Source: a virus. From it: a DNA stretch of 64,000 nt. The notes beneath the pieces were generated by a model, which was given only the letters and a program-made list of their open reading frames with translations, had not been told where the DNA came from and did no database searches. Positions 53,101 through 62,819 of the stretch are shown here, piece after piece. The first letter of the stretch is position 1; each line of letters starts with the position of its first letter. A program made the translations under genes and the position numbers. The stretch is taken from positions 62,001 through 126,000 of IMG/VR virus record IMGVR_UViG_3300025010_000002. One strand, written 5' to 3'.

Positions 53101-53832
53101 CTAGTTAAATGTGTAGCGGCCTGAGATACCATCAAAGATGCAGTTGGGACACTTGATATACGATTCCTGCGCAAAGGGAAGCCCTAGGCCGATGCGAACT
53201 GACATAGGCATACTTTGGTTACCAATGAAATATCGTGCGTCCTTGAGCCTCTGAGCTAGCACCAATGCGTTCTCACAGGGGTAATAGGGGATGTCAATCT
53301 CAAAGGTCTTACTGAACACCTCGTGCTCAAACGGTGTGCCTACGAACTCTGCCTTGTCCCTACACATACCAGCAAGGGTTACCCACATGATATAGGCTGT
53401 GTGATATCTAAGACTTCTGTTAACAACTATCTCTCTGACAGGAGCTCTACCACTATCAGGAACCTCAATCCAAGGTATAATCTCTTTATCAGATAGATCT
53501 AGATTGAAGTACTTAAGATGGGACTGAGCTAGGTTCTCTTGATTATCTGCCCTAAGCCTTGTTCTAAAGCCATTTAGATTTACATTGATCTTCTGTGATA
53601 CATACTTCTCTACGCCATGTATGTAAGGCTGAGCTTCAATCAGCGGCTTAAGGAAGTTATAACAAGTGTCATTGAACTTAAGGTGCCACCCAGATCCAAG
53701 CTGCCGGTTAACAAACGGATCGTTTCCACCCCCGCTAGTATCCAGATACAGTACTCCACCACCCATTGCGCGTATCGTTGGAAGCGCATATACAATGTCC
53801 CCCATGTCTCCTGAATGTAAAAAGGTCTTCAC
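53101..53832 (-). CDS. glycosyltransferase-like protein (GT9/GT-B half), 243 aa
   Basis: MKTFLHSGDMGDIVYALPTI is the opening of heptosyltransferase-like GT-B enzymes, and ARYFIGNQSMPMSVRIGLGLP fits their donor-binding motif. GTG start overlaps the upstream stop as GTGA. Length is short for a full GT-B enzyme, so it may be a minimal version. Confidence 0.65.
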   Translation of the reverse strand: MKTFLHSGDMGDIVYALPTIRAMGGGVLYLDTSGGGNDPFVNRQLGSGWHLKFNDTCYNFLKPLIEAQPYIHGVEKYVSQKINVNLNGFRTRLRADNQENLAQSHLKYFNLDLSDKEIIPWIEVPDSGRAPVREIVVNRSLRYHTAYIMWVTLAGMCRDKAEFVGTPFEHEVFSKTFEIDIPYYPCENALVLAQRLKDARYFIGNQSMPMSVRIGLGLPFAQESYIKCPNCIFDGISGRYTFN

Positions 53833-54041
53833 TTTTTGTGCTCCTTCTTAATCTGCAACATATTCTTGGATCTGGTCTTTAGCCAATGCTTGGACACTTT
53901 ATCACCACACTGAAGGCACACTATGAACTTCTCTTCATTTAGTTTCTGGTGGAATGTTGTACGCTGTACTGCTACTTCTACACTACCCCTGTCAGGGTTT
54001 TCTATTAGTTTACCACAGTCATCACAGAACGTAGCTTGCAT
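53829..54041 (-). CDS. zinc-ribbon protein, 70 aa
   Basis: MQATFCDDCGKLI and CLQCG form two CxxC knuckles, then a very basic end (KTRSKNMLQIKKEHKK). Possibly nucleic-acid-binding. Own promoter upstream. Confidence 0.6.
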   Translation of the reverse strand: MQATFCDDCGKLIENPDRGSVEVAVQRTTFHQKLNEEKFIVCLQCGDKVSKHWLKTRSKNMLQIKKEHKK

Positions 54042-54063
54042 ACCATCTCCTCTGTCCTCTTAC

Positions 54064-54092
54064 ATTATACTACTAGGAGATTACTTTTTTAA
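54064..54092 (-). promoter_or_regulatory. sigma70-like promoter
   Basis: Minus strand TTAAAA, 17-base spacer ending TAGTAG, TATAAT. It overlaps the stop region of the gene at 54081 and would drive the glycosylation block. Confidence 0.5.
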
Positions 54093-55460
54093 GGTGGTGT
54101 ACACAAGAACAGCTGCAGTGTAAGCTGACTTAGCCTTTACTCTATCCTCATCTGTTAGATCTGGTGACTTAACTATCTTGGGATCAGACAGTGATCCAAC
54201 AAGCATGATAGCCCTGTAGAGCTTATTCATTGCCATGTCATCTTTACTTAAGTCAATGACATCCTTGAACTCAGACAGGTCAATGGCACTAAAGTTATTC
54301 TTAAGCAGGAATATCTCACCGCTTCCCAGTGGTGTACTGGTGCTTGTCTTGGTGTTAACCAGTGCTGACTTGCCATTAGGTTGTATCCTATCTAGAAGTT
54401 CCACACCAAAGTCTATCTGTTCCTGAAGCAGTACTAGCTTATCCTCTGGTGTGACATCAGCTTCAATAGGTTCTTTGTCGGCTTCAGCTGGCTCCTCAAC
54501 TGGAGCACTAGGTTCTTCAACGTCTACCTCGGACTCTGGCTCAGCTTCCTCGCCATCCTCATCAGGTACGTTGACATCTTCCTCACCCTGGTCTTCAGCT
54601 GCAGCCTCAAGTAGATCATTGATGGTGTACTTAGTACCAGATGCTGTGTTGATAATGTACACAGCTGTCTCCACATCCTCAAAGGTTTCAATGCTATTCA
54701 TAACTTCTCTGAGCACTGACTCCTCATTACCTTCAATGTCTTCTTCCTTCTCACCAGTAAAGGCGGCAAGGAATGCCCTAAGCTTTGACTCAGAGATGCC
54801 TGACTCAAGATAGTTAAGCAGAGCTTCCTTCTGCATGTTAAGGGTATGCACGTCACCCTTGGCAGTAGGCTTCTCTACAGGCTTCTCATATGAACTTGTG
54901 TCCTCTGGGGGTGCGACAGGTTCCTCAGCTGGTGCTTCATCTGGTACATCCTCAGCAGGCTTGTCAGCAGTTGTCTCGGTAATACCAACCAGTCTCCTGG
55001 TTATGGGTAGGGTATTGAATCCAGCTTTAGATAATGAACCAGATAGAGCCAGCGTACTATCAATGAGATCATCAAAGAGTGGCTCTTCAATACCCTCTGA
55101 ACGAATGGTGGCTAGTATTGATTCCACAATGCTGGCCAGTTTATCAATGCCAGTCTTAACTCCCTTTACGTACTCAGCTTCCACAGTCTTATTGTGCTCA
55201 TCATCCTCTGCGTCTACATCGTCAGCCCAGTCTTCGTTACCGATCCAATCAAAGATACTGCCAACAACATTAGTCAATGCTTCGAAGTCATCTTCAATGT
55301 CGGGTATTGATTCCTCAGGGATCTTATCTAATATCTTGGTAGACGCAGCTTGAGCTGAGGACAGAAGATCCTCAGCAGATTTCTCAAGGGAATCCTGCGC
55401 AGCTTTCACTTCTTTATTATTAGTATCTGGGAACTCTATTGCTAACTCCAAAGGCCGCAT
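54081..55460 (-). CDS. acidic, probably virion-associated protein, 459 aa
   Basis: Long Glu/Asp/Pro-rich chain with helical ends (KSAEDLLSSAQAASTKI) and repeated PAEEPVAPPED / EEPSAPVEEPAEADKEPIEAD stretches. No domain recognised. It sits in the virion block and ends just after the glycosylation promoter. Scaffold or internal head protein are possibilities. Confidence 0.55.
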   Translation of the reverse strand: MRPLELAIEFPDTNNKEVKAAQDSLEKSAEDLLSSAQAASTKILDKIPEESIPDIEDDFEALTNVVGSIFDWIGNEDWADDVDAEDDEHNKTVEAEYVKGVKTGIDKLASIVESILATIRSEGIEEPLFDDLIDSTLALSGSLSKAGFNTLPITRRLVGITETTADKPAEDVPDEAPAEEPVAPPEDTSSYEKPVEKPTAKGDVHTLNMQKEALLNYLESGISESKLRAFLAAFTGEKEEDIEGNEESVLREVMNSIETFEDVETAVYIINTASGTKYTINDLLEAAAEDQGEEDVNVPDEDGEEAEPESEVDVEEPSAPVEEPAEADKEPIEADVTPEDKLVLLQEQIDFGVELLDRIQPNGKSALVNTKTSTSTPLGSGEIFLLKNNFSAIDLSEFKDVIDLSKDDMAMNKLYRAIMLVGSLSDPKIVKSPDLTDEDRVKAKSAYTAAVLVYTTLKK

Positions 55461-55468
55461 CTATCTAC

Positions 55469-56458
55469 CTAACCTTTAGCAGTTGGTGTGCTGTTAGCTG
55501 GACCCTGCTGTTTAATAAACTTCTTGGATACTCTGTTGAGCTCAATCATCTTGCTGTTGATGAAGCTCTTGTCCTCATCAGCAGCATTCTTTTGAATGGC
55601 ATCAGCCAGTCTTAGGATGAAGTCCACAGCGTTATCATCGCCGTTCTCAAGCTTCTGGATGTAGCCGAACATCTCTTTGTTTAACTCATCTATTCTTTCG
55701 TTGTCAGAGTACTTCCTGGCTATACTAATGCACAGCTCCTTAGCTGCCTTGAGTGCACCCTTTAGCCTGTCAGTAGCCACTGGCTCATCTACGCTCTTGA
55801 CATCCTTGTTGCTTACTGGTTCCTGGCCAAGAGCTGTTAGACTTGCCTGGATGTCTGCCAGTGCTGACTTGAGAACGCCTGAAAACTCTGGCTTGGATGA
55901 CATCAAGGCTGCTACATTCTCAGGTAGGGTAACCTTAGAGAACGTGGTGTACAACTCATTGAGCTTGGTTAGGGCTTCAGCATCCGTAGCGGCTGACTTG
56001 ATAGCTGTGTTAGTATCAAGCAGTGCGGAGTCCAGCTGTGCTACCATGGTATCAATGGCATTGATAAGCTCAGGGTCTTCAACCCCGTCCTTCAATGATT
56101 CATAGGACACAACAATGTTACGCAGCTTGCCAAGGACTTCAGCAAACCGCTGTCTCTTATAGTCAGCTTCCATCAGCACTGCATCATTGATACTCTCAAG
56201 CACAGAGATAACATCCATGATACCTGGGCATGACAACTTGGAAACCCTGTCCCGTGCATCTGATGCGCACTCTAGAATTGCACGGATACCCTCTGAGCGA
56301 ATTGACTCAGAGGCGTACCCACAAAGAAGCACACCTTCTACGTGCCCACTGATCTTGTCAGCATCAGCACGTAGAAGTTCTTTGGTACCTGAATCCTCAA
56401 GTGCATCACAAGCTACCTTGAAGTCCTGCACTAAGCTTTGCATAGCACTGTGTCCCAT
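55469..56458 (-). CDS. helical, probably virion-associated protein, 329 aa
   Basis: Alpha-helical protein with ESIRSEGIRAILE and many Asp/Ala/Leu helices. A short phrase [AES]-[ST]-IRSEGI is shared with the 459-aa neighbour. No family recognised. Confidence 0.55.
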   Translation of the reverse strand: MGHSAMQSLVQDFKVACDALEDSGTKELLRADADKISGHVEGVLLCGYASESIRSEGIRAILECASDARDRVSKLSCPGIMDVISVLESINDAVLMEADYKRQRFAEVLGKLRNIVVSYESLKDGVEDPELINAIDTMVAQLDSALLDTNTAIKSAATDAEALTKLNELYTTFSKVTLPENVAALMSSKPEFSGVLKSALADIQASLTALGQEPVSNKDVKSVDEPVATDRLKGALKAAKELCISIARKYSDNERIDELNKEMFGYIQKLENGDDNAVDFILRLADAIQKNAADEDKSFINSKMIELNRVSKKFIKQQGPANSTPTAKG

Positions 56459-56470
56459 TTGTACACCTAT

Positions 56471-59400
56471 CTACCGACGTGTATTGTACTGTAGTGCACG
56501 GAAGATAACTGACTCATTACAAACCTGGCAGCTCTCTTCCTTCTTTGGCTCATCCTTAGCTGGCTCTTCCACTTCTAGTTCATCAGTGTCTGCATCAGCA
56601 ACGTCAGTGTCAACATCCTCTTCATTGTCTGACTCTGCATCTGCAGTGGCTTCCTCTGCGTCACTGATCAGTGCATCAAGATCTTCAGCAAGACCATCAC
56701 GCTTCTCTTTCATCTTGGCAATGTCAGCTGCATCTGCACCAGCTGCCTCTGCCTCAGAGATCTTGGTGTCAACTTCGGCAAGCTTGTCGGCTGCTGAGCC
56801 AGCTTCATCCCAAGCATCCTCACCAATGTCCATGCTGTCAAACTCATCTGATGGTGCGCTCTCTGGAACTGCAGGCACATCCATAGCCAAGCTTGACTCT
56901 ACCTCACCTGCTGGAGAATCCATACTCTGTGAACCGCCAATGCCGCTGAACTCTTCTGTTGCTTTCTTCATCTTGCTCTCTCCTCGTAATGTCGCCTGTG
57001 ATCTGCTTGGTCCGAACATAGCAGATAAGTGCCCAGCCTGAACTGGGTTACCTTGTGCATCTGTGGTTAGTACGTTGCCTTTGTTGTCAACTTCTTTGCC
57101 CTTTACATCACCAACATAACTGAATGGTTCCTCTGTATCATCACCAGTCTTCTTGTAGTTTACGTTGGTCTGCCACAAGAAGCTGTTAACTACACGACCT
57201 AGATCCTTCAGGCTCTTCTCAAGCAACCCTCTCGAGGTAAGGTCAAAGCTAGGTAGCTTACTAACATCTATAATAAACTCCTTCTTTAGTTCCTCTGTAA
57301 GAGTGGGGGTTGTGCCTGACGGTACTTCCTCAGTTGCTCCCCAATTGTACGCAAGAAGTTCATCGGCCTCAACACCACTTGACAATGCACTCTTTAGATA
57401 CTCATAGTCAAAGGTCTTCTCGGTCTCTACCTGCTTGTCTGATACCATCTTGTTAATGTTTTCTACTTCCTTGTAGAGTACTTCAAATGATCTTAACAGG
57501 CGATTGGTTACACGGTACAGTCTCTCGTAGGTTGAAGAGGATAGCTCAAGGAAGAACTTGATTGCGTTGTCCATCTTCTTTGGGCCAGTCAAGCCAGCGA
57601 GCTGCTGGTTGAGTAGATCAAGCAGACGGGCTTCTTCCTTGGAAGTAGCAACCCTGGCCTTCTTACCTACACGTTTTAGATAATCACTAATCACTGCATC
57701 AATCTGTTCCGCAGCCTGTACAACTGTCTGAGTCTGTAGCTCACCAGTTTCCTTCTTACCATCAGTTGTGAACTGGAAGTTCTTCAATGAGCTTCTGAAA
57801 TCTCTATATGGCTGACCATACTCAAGAAGGTTAACTGTGCCCTCTGGTGTGTCAAAGACAAAGAAATCTTTCTTCATAGACTTGCCAAGCACAGGGAAGA
57901 TATCGCTGATGTACACGTCACCTGCAGGTGTTTCAGATACACCTAGGTATTTTGTTCCTGTGCCTGCTGCTGTCTTAAATGCATCCTTGAAAGCATCATT
58001 GATATCAGCACCCTTTGATGATTCCTTCTCAGCTGCAAGTGTTGCATTGGCTACACGCTCGTAGTCAAGGGTGCTCTCGAACCTTCTGTATGCATCACGG
58101 ATCTCATTGGCATCCTGTACGAACTGATCCTTAGCTGTGCGTAGGTTGTTAAGAGCAGTGTTAAAGTCTGCGCCCATGTCTAGCACATCATCAGCTACAT
58201 CCTTCTTTACTTTGGCACGGGCTTCAGCAAAGATGCTGACACTCTCGTACTTAAGTGGCTTGCCCTGCATGTACGCTTCCATACAGGTGAACCATGTGTA
58301 CACTGCGCTGATGCTATATGTGGCATCATGCACACCAACAACAGTGTTGTTATCAGTCAGATATACAACTGACCAAGCTCCAGGCTTACGGATGAAGCGC
58401 AGCTTAGTAACAAGGACATCAGCTGCTTTGCCCTTGATCCTCAGGCTGTCAACGATCATCTTCCTTGCCTGTGCAGCATCTGAAGAACCAGACTTGGATG
58501 ACTGCACTGCACTGGCAATGTTACGCTGAGCCAAGCTTACACTGAATGGTGTATAGTCGGAGTACTTGCGTACAATATCATTGTAGTACCCAACTAGATA
58601 CAAAGACATATTGCGTAGAATAACATTATGGGTCTCAACAGGAACTGCATCTCTAACCTGCTTACCCTCTTTCTGCACGAACTCTTTCATCACATTTGCT
58701 TTGGCTGGGTTCTTGGTATCTGGAACCTTGTCACCAATGCTGAACTCAATACTGAGGATCTTACCAGAGTTCTTTGAGATGACTGCATTGCTGAAGTCAG
58801 TGGCAATCTTCTTGCCGATTGACGAGACAAAGTGTTTAGCTACGCCCTTCTTGGTGGCTAGTAGTTCTTCGCTCTCACCAAAGGATTCATTGGGAATCTC
58901 AAATGCTTTCTGTGCATTCTTGTCACCCTCAACAAATGCCTTGGTGGCAACCTGCATATCACTCAAGCACAAGCTCTGGTCATAGTTAAGGAAGCTTGAA
59001 GCCACAGACTTATCCTTGAAGAAGTCAAATACTTCCTTTGGTGATGCTGTGTTCTTACGCTTCTGGTACTCATCTTCCTTCTCGCCAGCCTGCTTTGGAA
59101 CTGACAACTCAAGGTTCTTACCATCAGCTGACCAGCGAATAGGAAAGGTTCCAGGGGCAGCAACAGCCATACGCATGGAGATCTGTCTGACAATCTCAAA
59201 CACTTTCATGCTTGACTCTAACAAAGCATTGTTGGCTGCAGCAAGCTTCCGGATAGAAACCTTTAGTGCGGCTATGAACTTCTGATCAACTTCTTTATGG
59301 CTAATGATAATATCTTTGTATGTATGTAACAGGTCTACCTGTTCTTTAACCACACCACGATTGGTGGTCTGCTCAGTGTTAGCCTGCTCGTAAGCATCCC

Positions 59401-60487
59401 ACAGCTTCTGTGCGTCCATTCCCTCGTAGGTATCAAACAGCTTATCGCCAGCTCGTGAGCTGACAGCATCATCCTTTGAGTACTTGTACACAAAGTGGAG
59501 GGTTGTTACTGGACTCTGGCGACCAACCTTCTTACTATATGATCTCCAGTTAAGAGTATAGAAGTCACCACTTGATGCAGAGATCTTCTGTGCCCCAGTC
59601 TTGTCAGCATTGGGATCAAGGTTCTCACCTGTCTCAATAGCTGCCTGCTGAGCAACATAAAGATCCTCAAGGGTTCTGGTGTCATCAATCTGCTTCTGTG
59701 ATGTACCTTTCTCCTTGACCTTTGTCTTGGCTGCTTTCTTATCTTCCTTACCCTTCTTATAGATATCAATGTATTTGTAGTAGTCGTTGTTCTTTGTATC
59801 AATAGCATCAAGCAAACGCTTGGTGAAGTACTCGTTGCGCTCAATATCATTTAGATATACATTAGCTGTTGTAATACTGGACTCTGATGGTTCAGGTCTT
59901 AGTGCACCAAAGTCCTGACCATACCGTGATTTCAGAATTGACTTGAAAGCATTGAGCTTACCTGCAACTGTCTTGCCCTCTCCAACCCTCTCAATGCCGA
60001 TCTCATCACGAATATAATCAAGCAGTGCTTCCCTGCCCTTCAACGCAATCTTATCAGCTACTGATGCATTGCCAACAATGCCAGCCAGCTCAGCTAGCTG
60101 GTTGTCGTCACTGATCAAACTGGCTGCATCTCTTACCTGCTTCTTAAGTATGGCCAGCTTCTTAACCAGGTCAGGGATCTCCTGGGCTTTGGCTGTTGAG
60201 ATATTAATGAAGTCAAAGTACTCCTTTGGAACCCCAGCTTCAACAAGGGCATTGGATACTTCGCTGTAGGACTGATCATCAATGACTGAAGCTGCAATGT
60301 CTGCTGTTAGCTTGTTCTTGTCTTTGCCATAGCGAGCAACACGGTCTGCACCTAGGATCTTATCACTTACTTTGGCTAGGGCACTTGAGTCTAAATCCTT
60401 TAGTAGATTGGAGATGACAGACTTCTTGTACTCAAAAAGTCCAGGAGCTGCCTCAAGCGCAATTGTAGTATCTTTTGTTTCAGACAT
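56471..60487 (-). CDS. very large helical virion protein candidate, 1338 aa
   Basis: The longest gene in the window. N-terminus MSETKDTTIALEAAPGLFEY has an ALEAA stretch that resembles a prohead-protease site. Most of the chain is charged helix. A Ser/Gly linker and an acidic C-terminal part (DADTDELEVEEPAKDEPKKEE) end with CQVCNES. Internal head, tail or RNA-polymerase-associated roles are all possible; no enzymatic motif was found by eye. Confidence 0.6.
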   Translation of the reverse strand: MSETKDTTIALEAAPGLFEYKKSVISNLLKDLDSSALAKVSDKILGADRVARYGKDKNKLTADIAASVIDDQSYSEVSNALVEAGVPKEYFDFINISTAKAQEIPDLVKKLAILKKQVRDAASLISDDNQLAELAGIVGNASVADKIALKGREALLDYIRDEIGIERVGEGKTVAGKLNAFKSILKSRYGQDFGALRPEPSESSITTANVYLNDIERNEYFTKRLLDAIDTKNNDYYKYIDIYKKGKEDKKAAKTKVKEKGTSQKQIDDTRTLEDLYVAQQAAIETGENLDPNADKTGAQKISASSGDFYTLNWRSYSKKVGRQSPVTTLHFVYKYSKDDAVSSRAGDKLFDTYEGMDAQKLWDAYEQANTEQTTNRGVVKEQVDLLHTYKDIIISHKEVDQKFIAALKVSIRKLAAANNALLESSMKVFEIVRQISMRMAVAAPGTFPIRWSADGKNLELSVPKQAGEKEDEYQKRKNTASPKEVFDFFKDKSVASSFLNYDQSLCLSDMQVATKAFVEGDKNAQKAFEIPNESFGESEELLATKKGVAKHFVSSIGKKIATDFSNAVISKNSGKILSIEFSIGDKVPDTKNPAKANVMKEFVQKEGKQVRDAVPVETHNVILRNMSLYLVGYYNDIVRKYSDYTPFSVSLAQRNIASAVQSSKSGSSDAAQARKMIVDSLRIKGKAADVLVTKLRFIRKPGAWSVVYLTDNNTVVGVHDATYSISAVYTWFTCMEAYMQGKPLKYESVSIFAEARAKVKKDVADDVLDMGADFNTALNNLRTAKDQFVQDANEIRDAYRRFESTLDYERVANATLAAEKESSKGADINDAFKDAFKTAAGTGTKYLGVSETPAGDVYISDIFPVLGKSMKKDFFVFDTPEGTVNLLEYGQPYRDFRSSLKNFQFTTDGKKETGELQTQTVVQAAEQIDAVISDYLKRVGKKARVATSKEEARLLDLLNQQLAGLTGPKKMDNAIKFFLELSSSTYERLYRVTNRLLRSFEVLYKEVENINKMVSDKQVETEKTFDYEYLKSALSSGVEADELLAYNWGATEEVPSGTTPTLTEELKKEFIIDVSKLPSFDLTSRGLLEKSLKDLGRVVNSFLWQTNVNYKKTGDDTEEPFSYVGDVKGKEVDNKGNVLTTDAQGNPVQAGHLSAMFGPSRSQATLRGESKMKKATEEFSGIGGSQSMDSPAGEVESSLAMDVPAVPESAPSDEFDSMDIGEDAWDEAGSAADKLAEVDTKISEAEAAGADAADIAKMKEKRDGLAEDLDALISDAEEATADAESDNEEDVDTDVADADTDELEVEEPAKDEPKKEESCQVCNESVIFRALQYNTRR

Positions 60488-60527
60488 TTAAGTACCTCTT
60501 AGTATACTTACTTACAGAAGTATATAA

Positions 60528-60872
60528 CTAAACCGTCTTTAGACCTAGATCACTTGGAACAGTTACCATGACCCCACCGATGTTAACTGGGATACCTTGA
60601 TCCTCACCACAGCTCTCATCATCAACCACATCTACAGCAGCTGGCATAGCATCCATTCCCATAGCCTGAGCCATCTGCAGCATGGCTGGATCCTTGATTG
60701 ATGCTGTGCTGTTGGATACATTGACAACAATGATGATAGGCTGCACACCATCTGCACCACCCATCATTGCCATATCCTGATCCATTATATCCTGAGGGAA
60801 CTGCTGCTGACCATGCCCCAGAAGACTCTGGAGCTGGTCAATGGGAACTACTTGAACCTGTGGCTGAGCCAT
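60528..60872 (-). CDS. hypothetical protein, 114 aa
   Basis: Met/Gln-rich N-terminus (QLQSLLGHGQQQFPQDIMDQ), a beta segment PIIIVVNVSNSTASIKD, and a C-terminal NIGGVMVTVPSDL. Head-completion-like size; no family recognised. Confidence 0.5.
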   Translation of the reverse strand: MAQPQVQVVPIDQLQSLLGHGQQQFPQDIMDQDMAMMGGADGVQPIIIVVNVSNSTASIKDPAMLQMAQAMGMDAMPAAVDVVDDESCGEDQGIPVNIGGVMVTVPSDLGLKTV

Positions 60873-60877
60873 ATATA

Positions 60878-61732
60878 CTACTGACCCTTCTTGATACGGG
60901 AGATAATGTCATCAAGGTTATCTTCATCAGGGGTATGAATGGCTTCATCCTGGGTTACATCGTTGTTGTTACCCAGCTCATCAAGCTCTTCCTTCTCGTC
61001 TTCAGTACCCTCTTCTTCAGCGTCCTTCTCTGCAGCCCTAACTTCCTTGTTAAGATCGGTTTCGAGATCCTCAATGATAGGAGGTAGGTCGCTAACATCA
61101 ATTGCCTTAATGCGAGCAAGGATCTCCTCAATGATATCCTCGCCTTCCTTCTCTGACTCCTGCATGATCTGGCGCATCTCTTCAGCCTTCGAGCGCAGGT
61201 TAACTGCGAGCTCATCAGCCTTCTCTTCGATAAGATCTAGGATTTCTTCCCATCTTTCTTCAAGGACTTTCTTTTTGTCCGAAGCTTCATCAGGTTCAGA
61301 ATCTCCATGGCGGTCATCTTTATCTTCGTCATCAGCGTCTTCTGAGTCTTCTTTGGTTTCTTTGTTGAAATCTTCTGAGTCACTACCTTCTTTTTCTTTG
61401 TCATCATTATCATCCTTATCTTCAAACATAGCAGTATAAAACTCGTCATCGAGTTCCTCTTCAAAGTTCTCCACAGTTGATACCTTGATACCGTCTGGCA
61501 TACCCTTGATGGTATCTGGTGGAATATTTACTAGTGACGTAGCATAGCCATCGCACCCGTCAACGGAGCACTTGTCAATGCGTTCATCATCTTCCTTGAA
61601 AGCTAGGAGCACACTGTTGCTGATGCCTGAGATTAGACGACAGGTATTACAGATAGGGGCATAGATAGTCCCGTCACTGTTCTTGATAACCTTGGCATCA
61701 ACGAACTCTAAACCCTTGAATTCAATAGACAT
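60878..61732 (-). CDS. acidic zinc-binding/coiled-coil protein, 284 aa
   Basis: N-terminal Cys pairs (PICNTCRLI; CSVDGCDGY) form a possible zinc site. A long Asp/Glu/Lys-rich coiled region follows (DDNDDKEKEGSDSEDFNKE, DEDKDDRHGDSEPDEA, RWEEILDLIEEKADEL). Likely scaffold- or head-associated by context. Confidence 0.55.
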   Translation of the reverse strand: MSIEFKGLEFVDAKVIKNSDGTIYAPICNTCRLISGISNSVLLAFKEDDERIDKCSVDGCDGYATSLVNIPPDTIKGMPDGIKVSTVENFEEELDDEFYTAMFEDKDDNDDKEKEGSDSEDFNKETKEDSEDADDEDKDDRHGDSEPDEASDKKKVLEERWEEILDLIEEKADELAVNLRSKAEEMRQIMQESEKEGEDIIEEILARIKAIDVSDLPPIIEDLETDLNKEVRAAEKDAEEEGTEDEKEELDELGNNNDVTQDEAIHTPDEDNLDDIISRIKKGQ

Positions 61733-61744
61733 TGTGTTCCTCCA

Positions 61745-62005
61745 CTACTTTTTCTTTTTGGTTTTCTTAGCAGCCTTAGTGGGCTGTGCTTCAGTCTCTT
61801 CTAGTTTATTAATAACTTCTTCAGCTGTCTCATTTGTGAAGGACATAATCTTTGATCCGTCACGGAATATATCACAGACACCAAGAAGGTACTGGATGTT
61901 ACCTACATAGGTTGTAGTCATCTGACAGTTTGGCTGAAGCACAATGCTGCTGACTCCTGTGTTAACTGCTACTGCCTCGTCACTCTTATTGTGTACTTGG
62001 TACAT
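61745..62005 (-). CDS. small beta-rich protein with Lys-rich tail, 86 aa
   Basis: MYQVHNKSDEAVAVNTGVSS, beta strands to GVCDIFRDGSKIM, then helix and a KAAKKTKKKK tail. Small head-fibre or head-tail connector-like size; unassigned. Confidence 0.5.
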   Translation of the reverse strand: MYQVHNKSDEAVAVNTGVSSIVLQPNCQMTTTYVGNIQYLLGVCDIFRDGSKIMSFTNETAEEVINKLEETEAQPTKAAKKTKKKK

Positions 62006-62015
62006 TAGTTTAATC

Positions 62016-62741
62016 CTACCTAATAGAAGGCATTGGAATGGCCTTAGCCAACTGCTGCTCCAAGCGTTCCTTACTTGCTAGACCTTCTTGCTTAATGCTT
62101 GCACCCTGTACATCAAGACCTACCGCTGTTGCCTTGGATAGTATTTCGCCCTGCCTCAACTGGAACAAAGCTAGTGAGTACTCTTTGATCCAACGGAATG
62201 CAAACCTATCCTGCAAACGATAATTAGGTGAGAATGGATGAGCAGGGATCTCTCTCTTGTATGTAACAAACAATGACACTGCGCCATAAGGCATCTGGTT
62301 TACTGTTAGTCTGCCAATCTCCTGGAAGAATCTCCAGTCAAACCTGAGCCCAAAGTACTGACGATACTGGGCCAGAAACTGTCTTGTAAGGATTAGCTGC
62401 TGCATATCACGGTACTGACCGCCACCACCAGTCAGCATCTTATCTGTCCAGTTTAAAAGAATAAGGTCAGTGATACTGTCAACGCTGCCAACTTCACTGA
62501 CCATGTTAGGTACACGAGGAATAACATCTACAACTGAGATAGCATTAAGATCTGTCATATCAATAACAGCAGATCTGTTCTGCCCTATTGTTGGGCTGAT
62601 CTCATCACAGCGTGTCTCGCCACACTCACAGTTAAAATAATCTAAAGCATGGGCTACACAACTCTCTGGTGTCCCAGGTTCAATTGTAGGAATCGGTTGA
62701 AAGTAATTATCTAAATAGTCTACTATATAGCTTAGTAGCAT
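62016..62741 (-). CDS. virion-associated protein candidate, 241 aa
   Basis: Contains a Cys cluster (YFNCECGETRCDEI), TDLILLNWTDKML, and RLQDRFAFRWIKEYSLALFQL, the sort of helix pattern seen in neck or connector proteins of T4-like phages. It directly follows the capsid gene and terminator. No secure family. Confidence 0.5.
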   Translation of the reverse strand: MLLSYIVDYLDNYFQPIPTIEPGTPESCVAHALDYFNCECGETRCDEISPTIGQNRSAVIDMTDLNAISVVDVIPRVPNMVSEVGSVDSITDLILLNWTDKMLTGGGGQYRDMQQLILTRQFLAQYRQYFGLRFDWRFFQEIGRLTVNQMPYGAVSLFVTYKREIPAHPFSPNYRLQDRFAFRWIKEYSLALFQLRQGEILSKATAVGLDVQGASIKQEGLASKERLEQQLAKAIPMPSIR

Positions 62742-62758
62742 GAGGGCTCCTACCTATG

Positions 62759-62792
62759 AAAAAAGGAGCTGAGCTTTTACGCCCAGCTCCTT
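62759..62792 (-). terminator. intrinsic terminator after the capsid gene
   Basis: Minus strand GGAGCTGGGC-GTAAAA-GCTCAGCTCC followed by TTTTTT. Close to ideal. It lies 28 bases after the capsid stop. Confidence 0.9.
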
Positions 62793-62819
62793 TATTTGAA
62801 TCAAGTTACTTACTAACTA

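Noticed and set aside
54451-55353. Long Ser/Thr-rich plus-strand frames
   Set aside because: Antisense shadows of the acidic 459-aa protein; Asp/Glu codons read backward give Ser/Phe/Leu runs. Same for 60939-61439.
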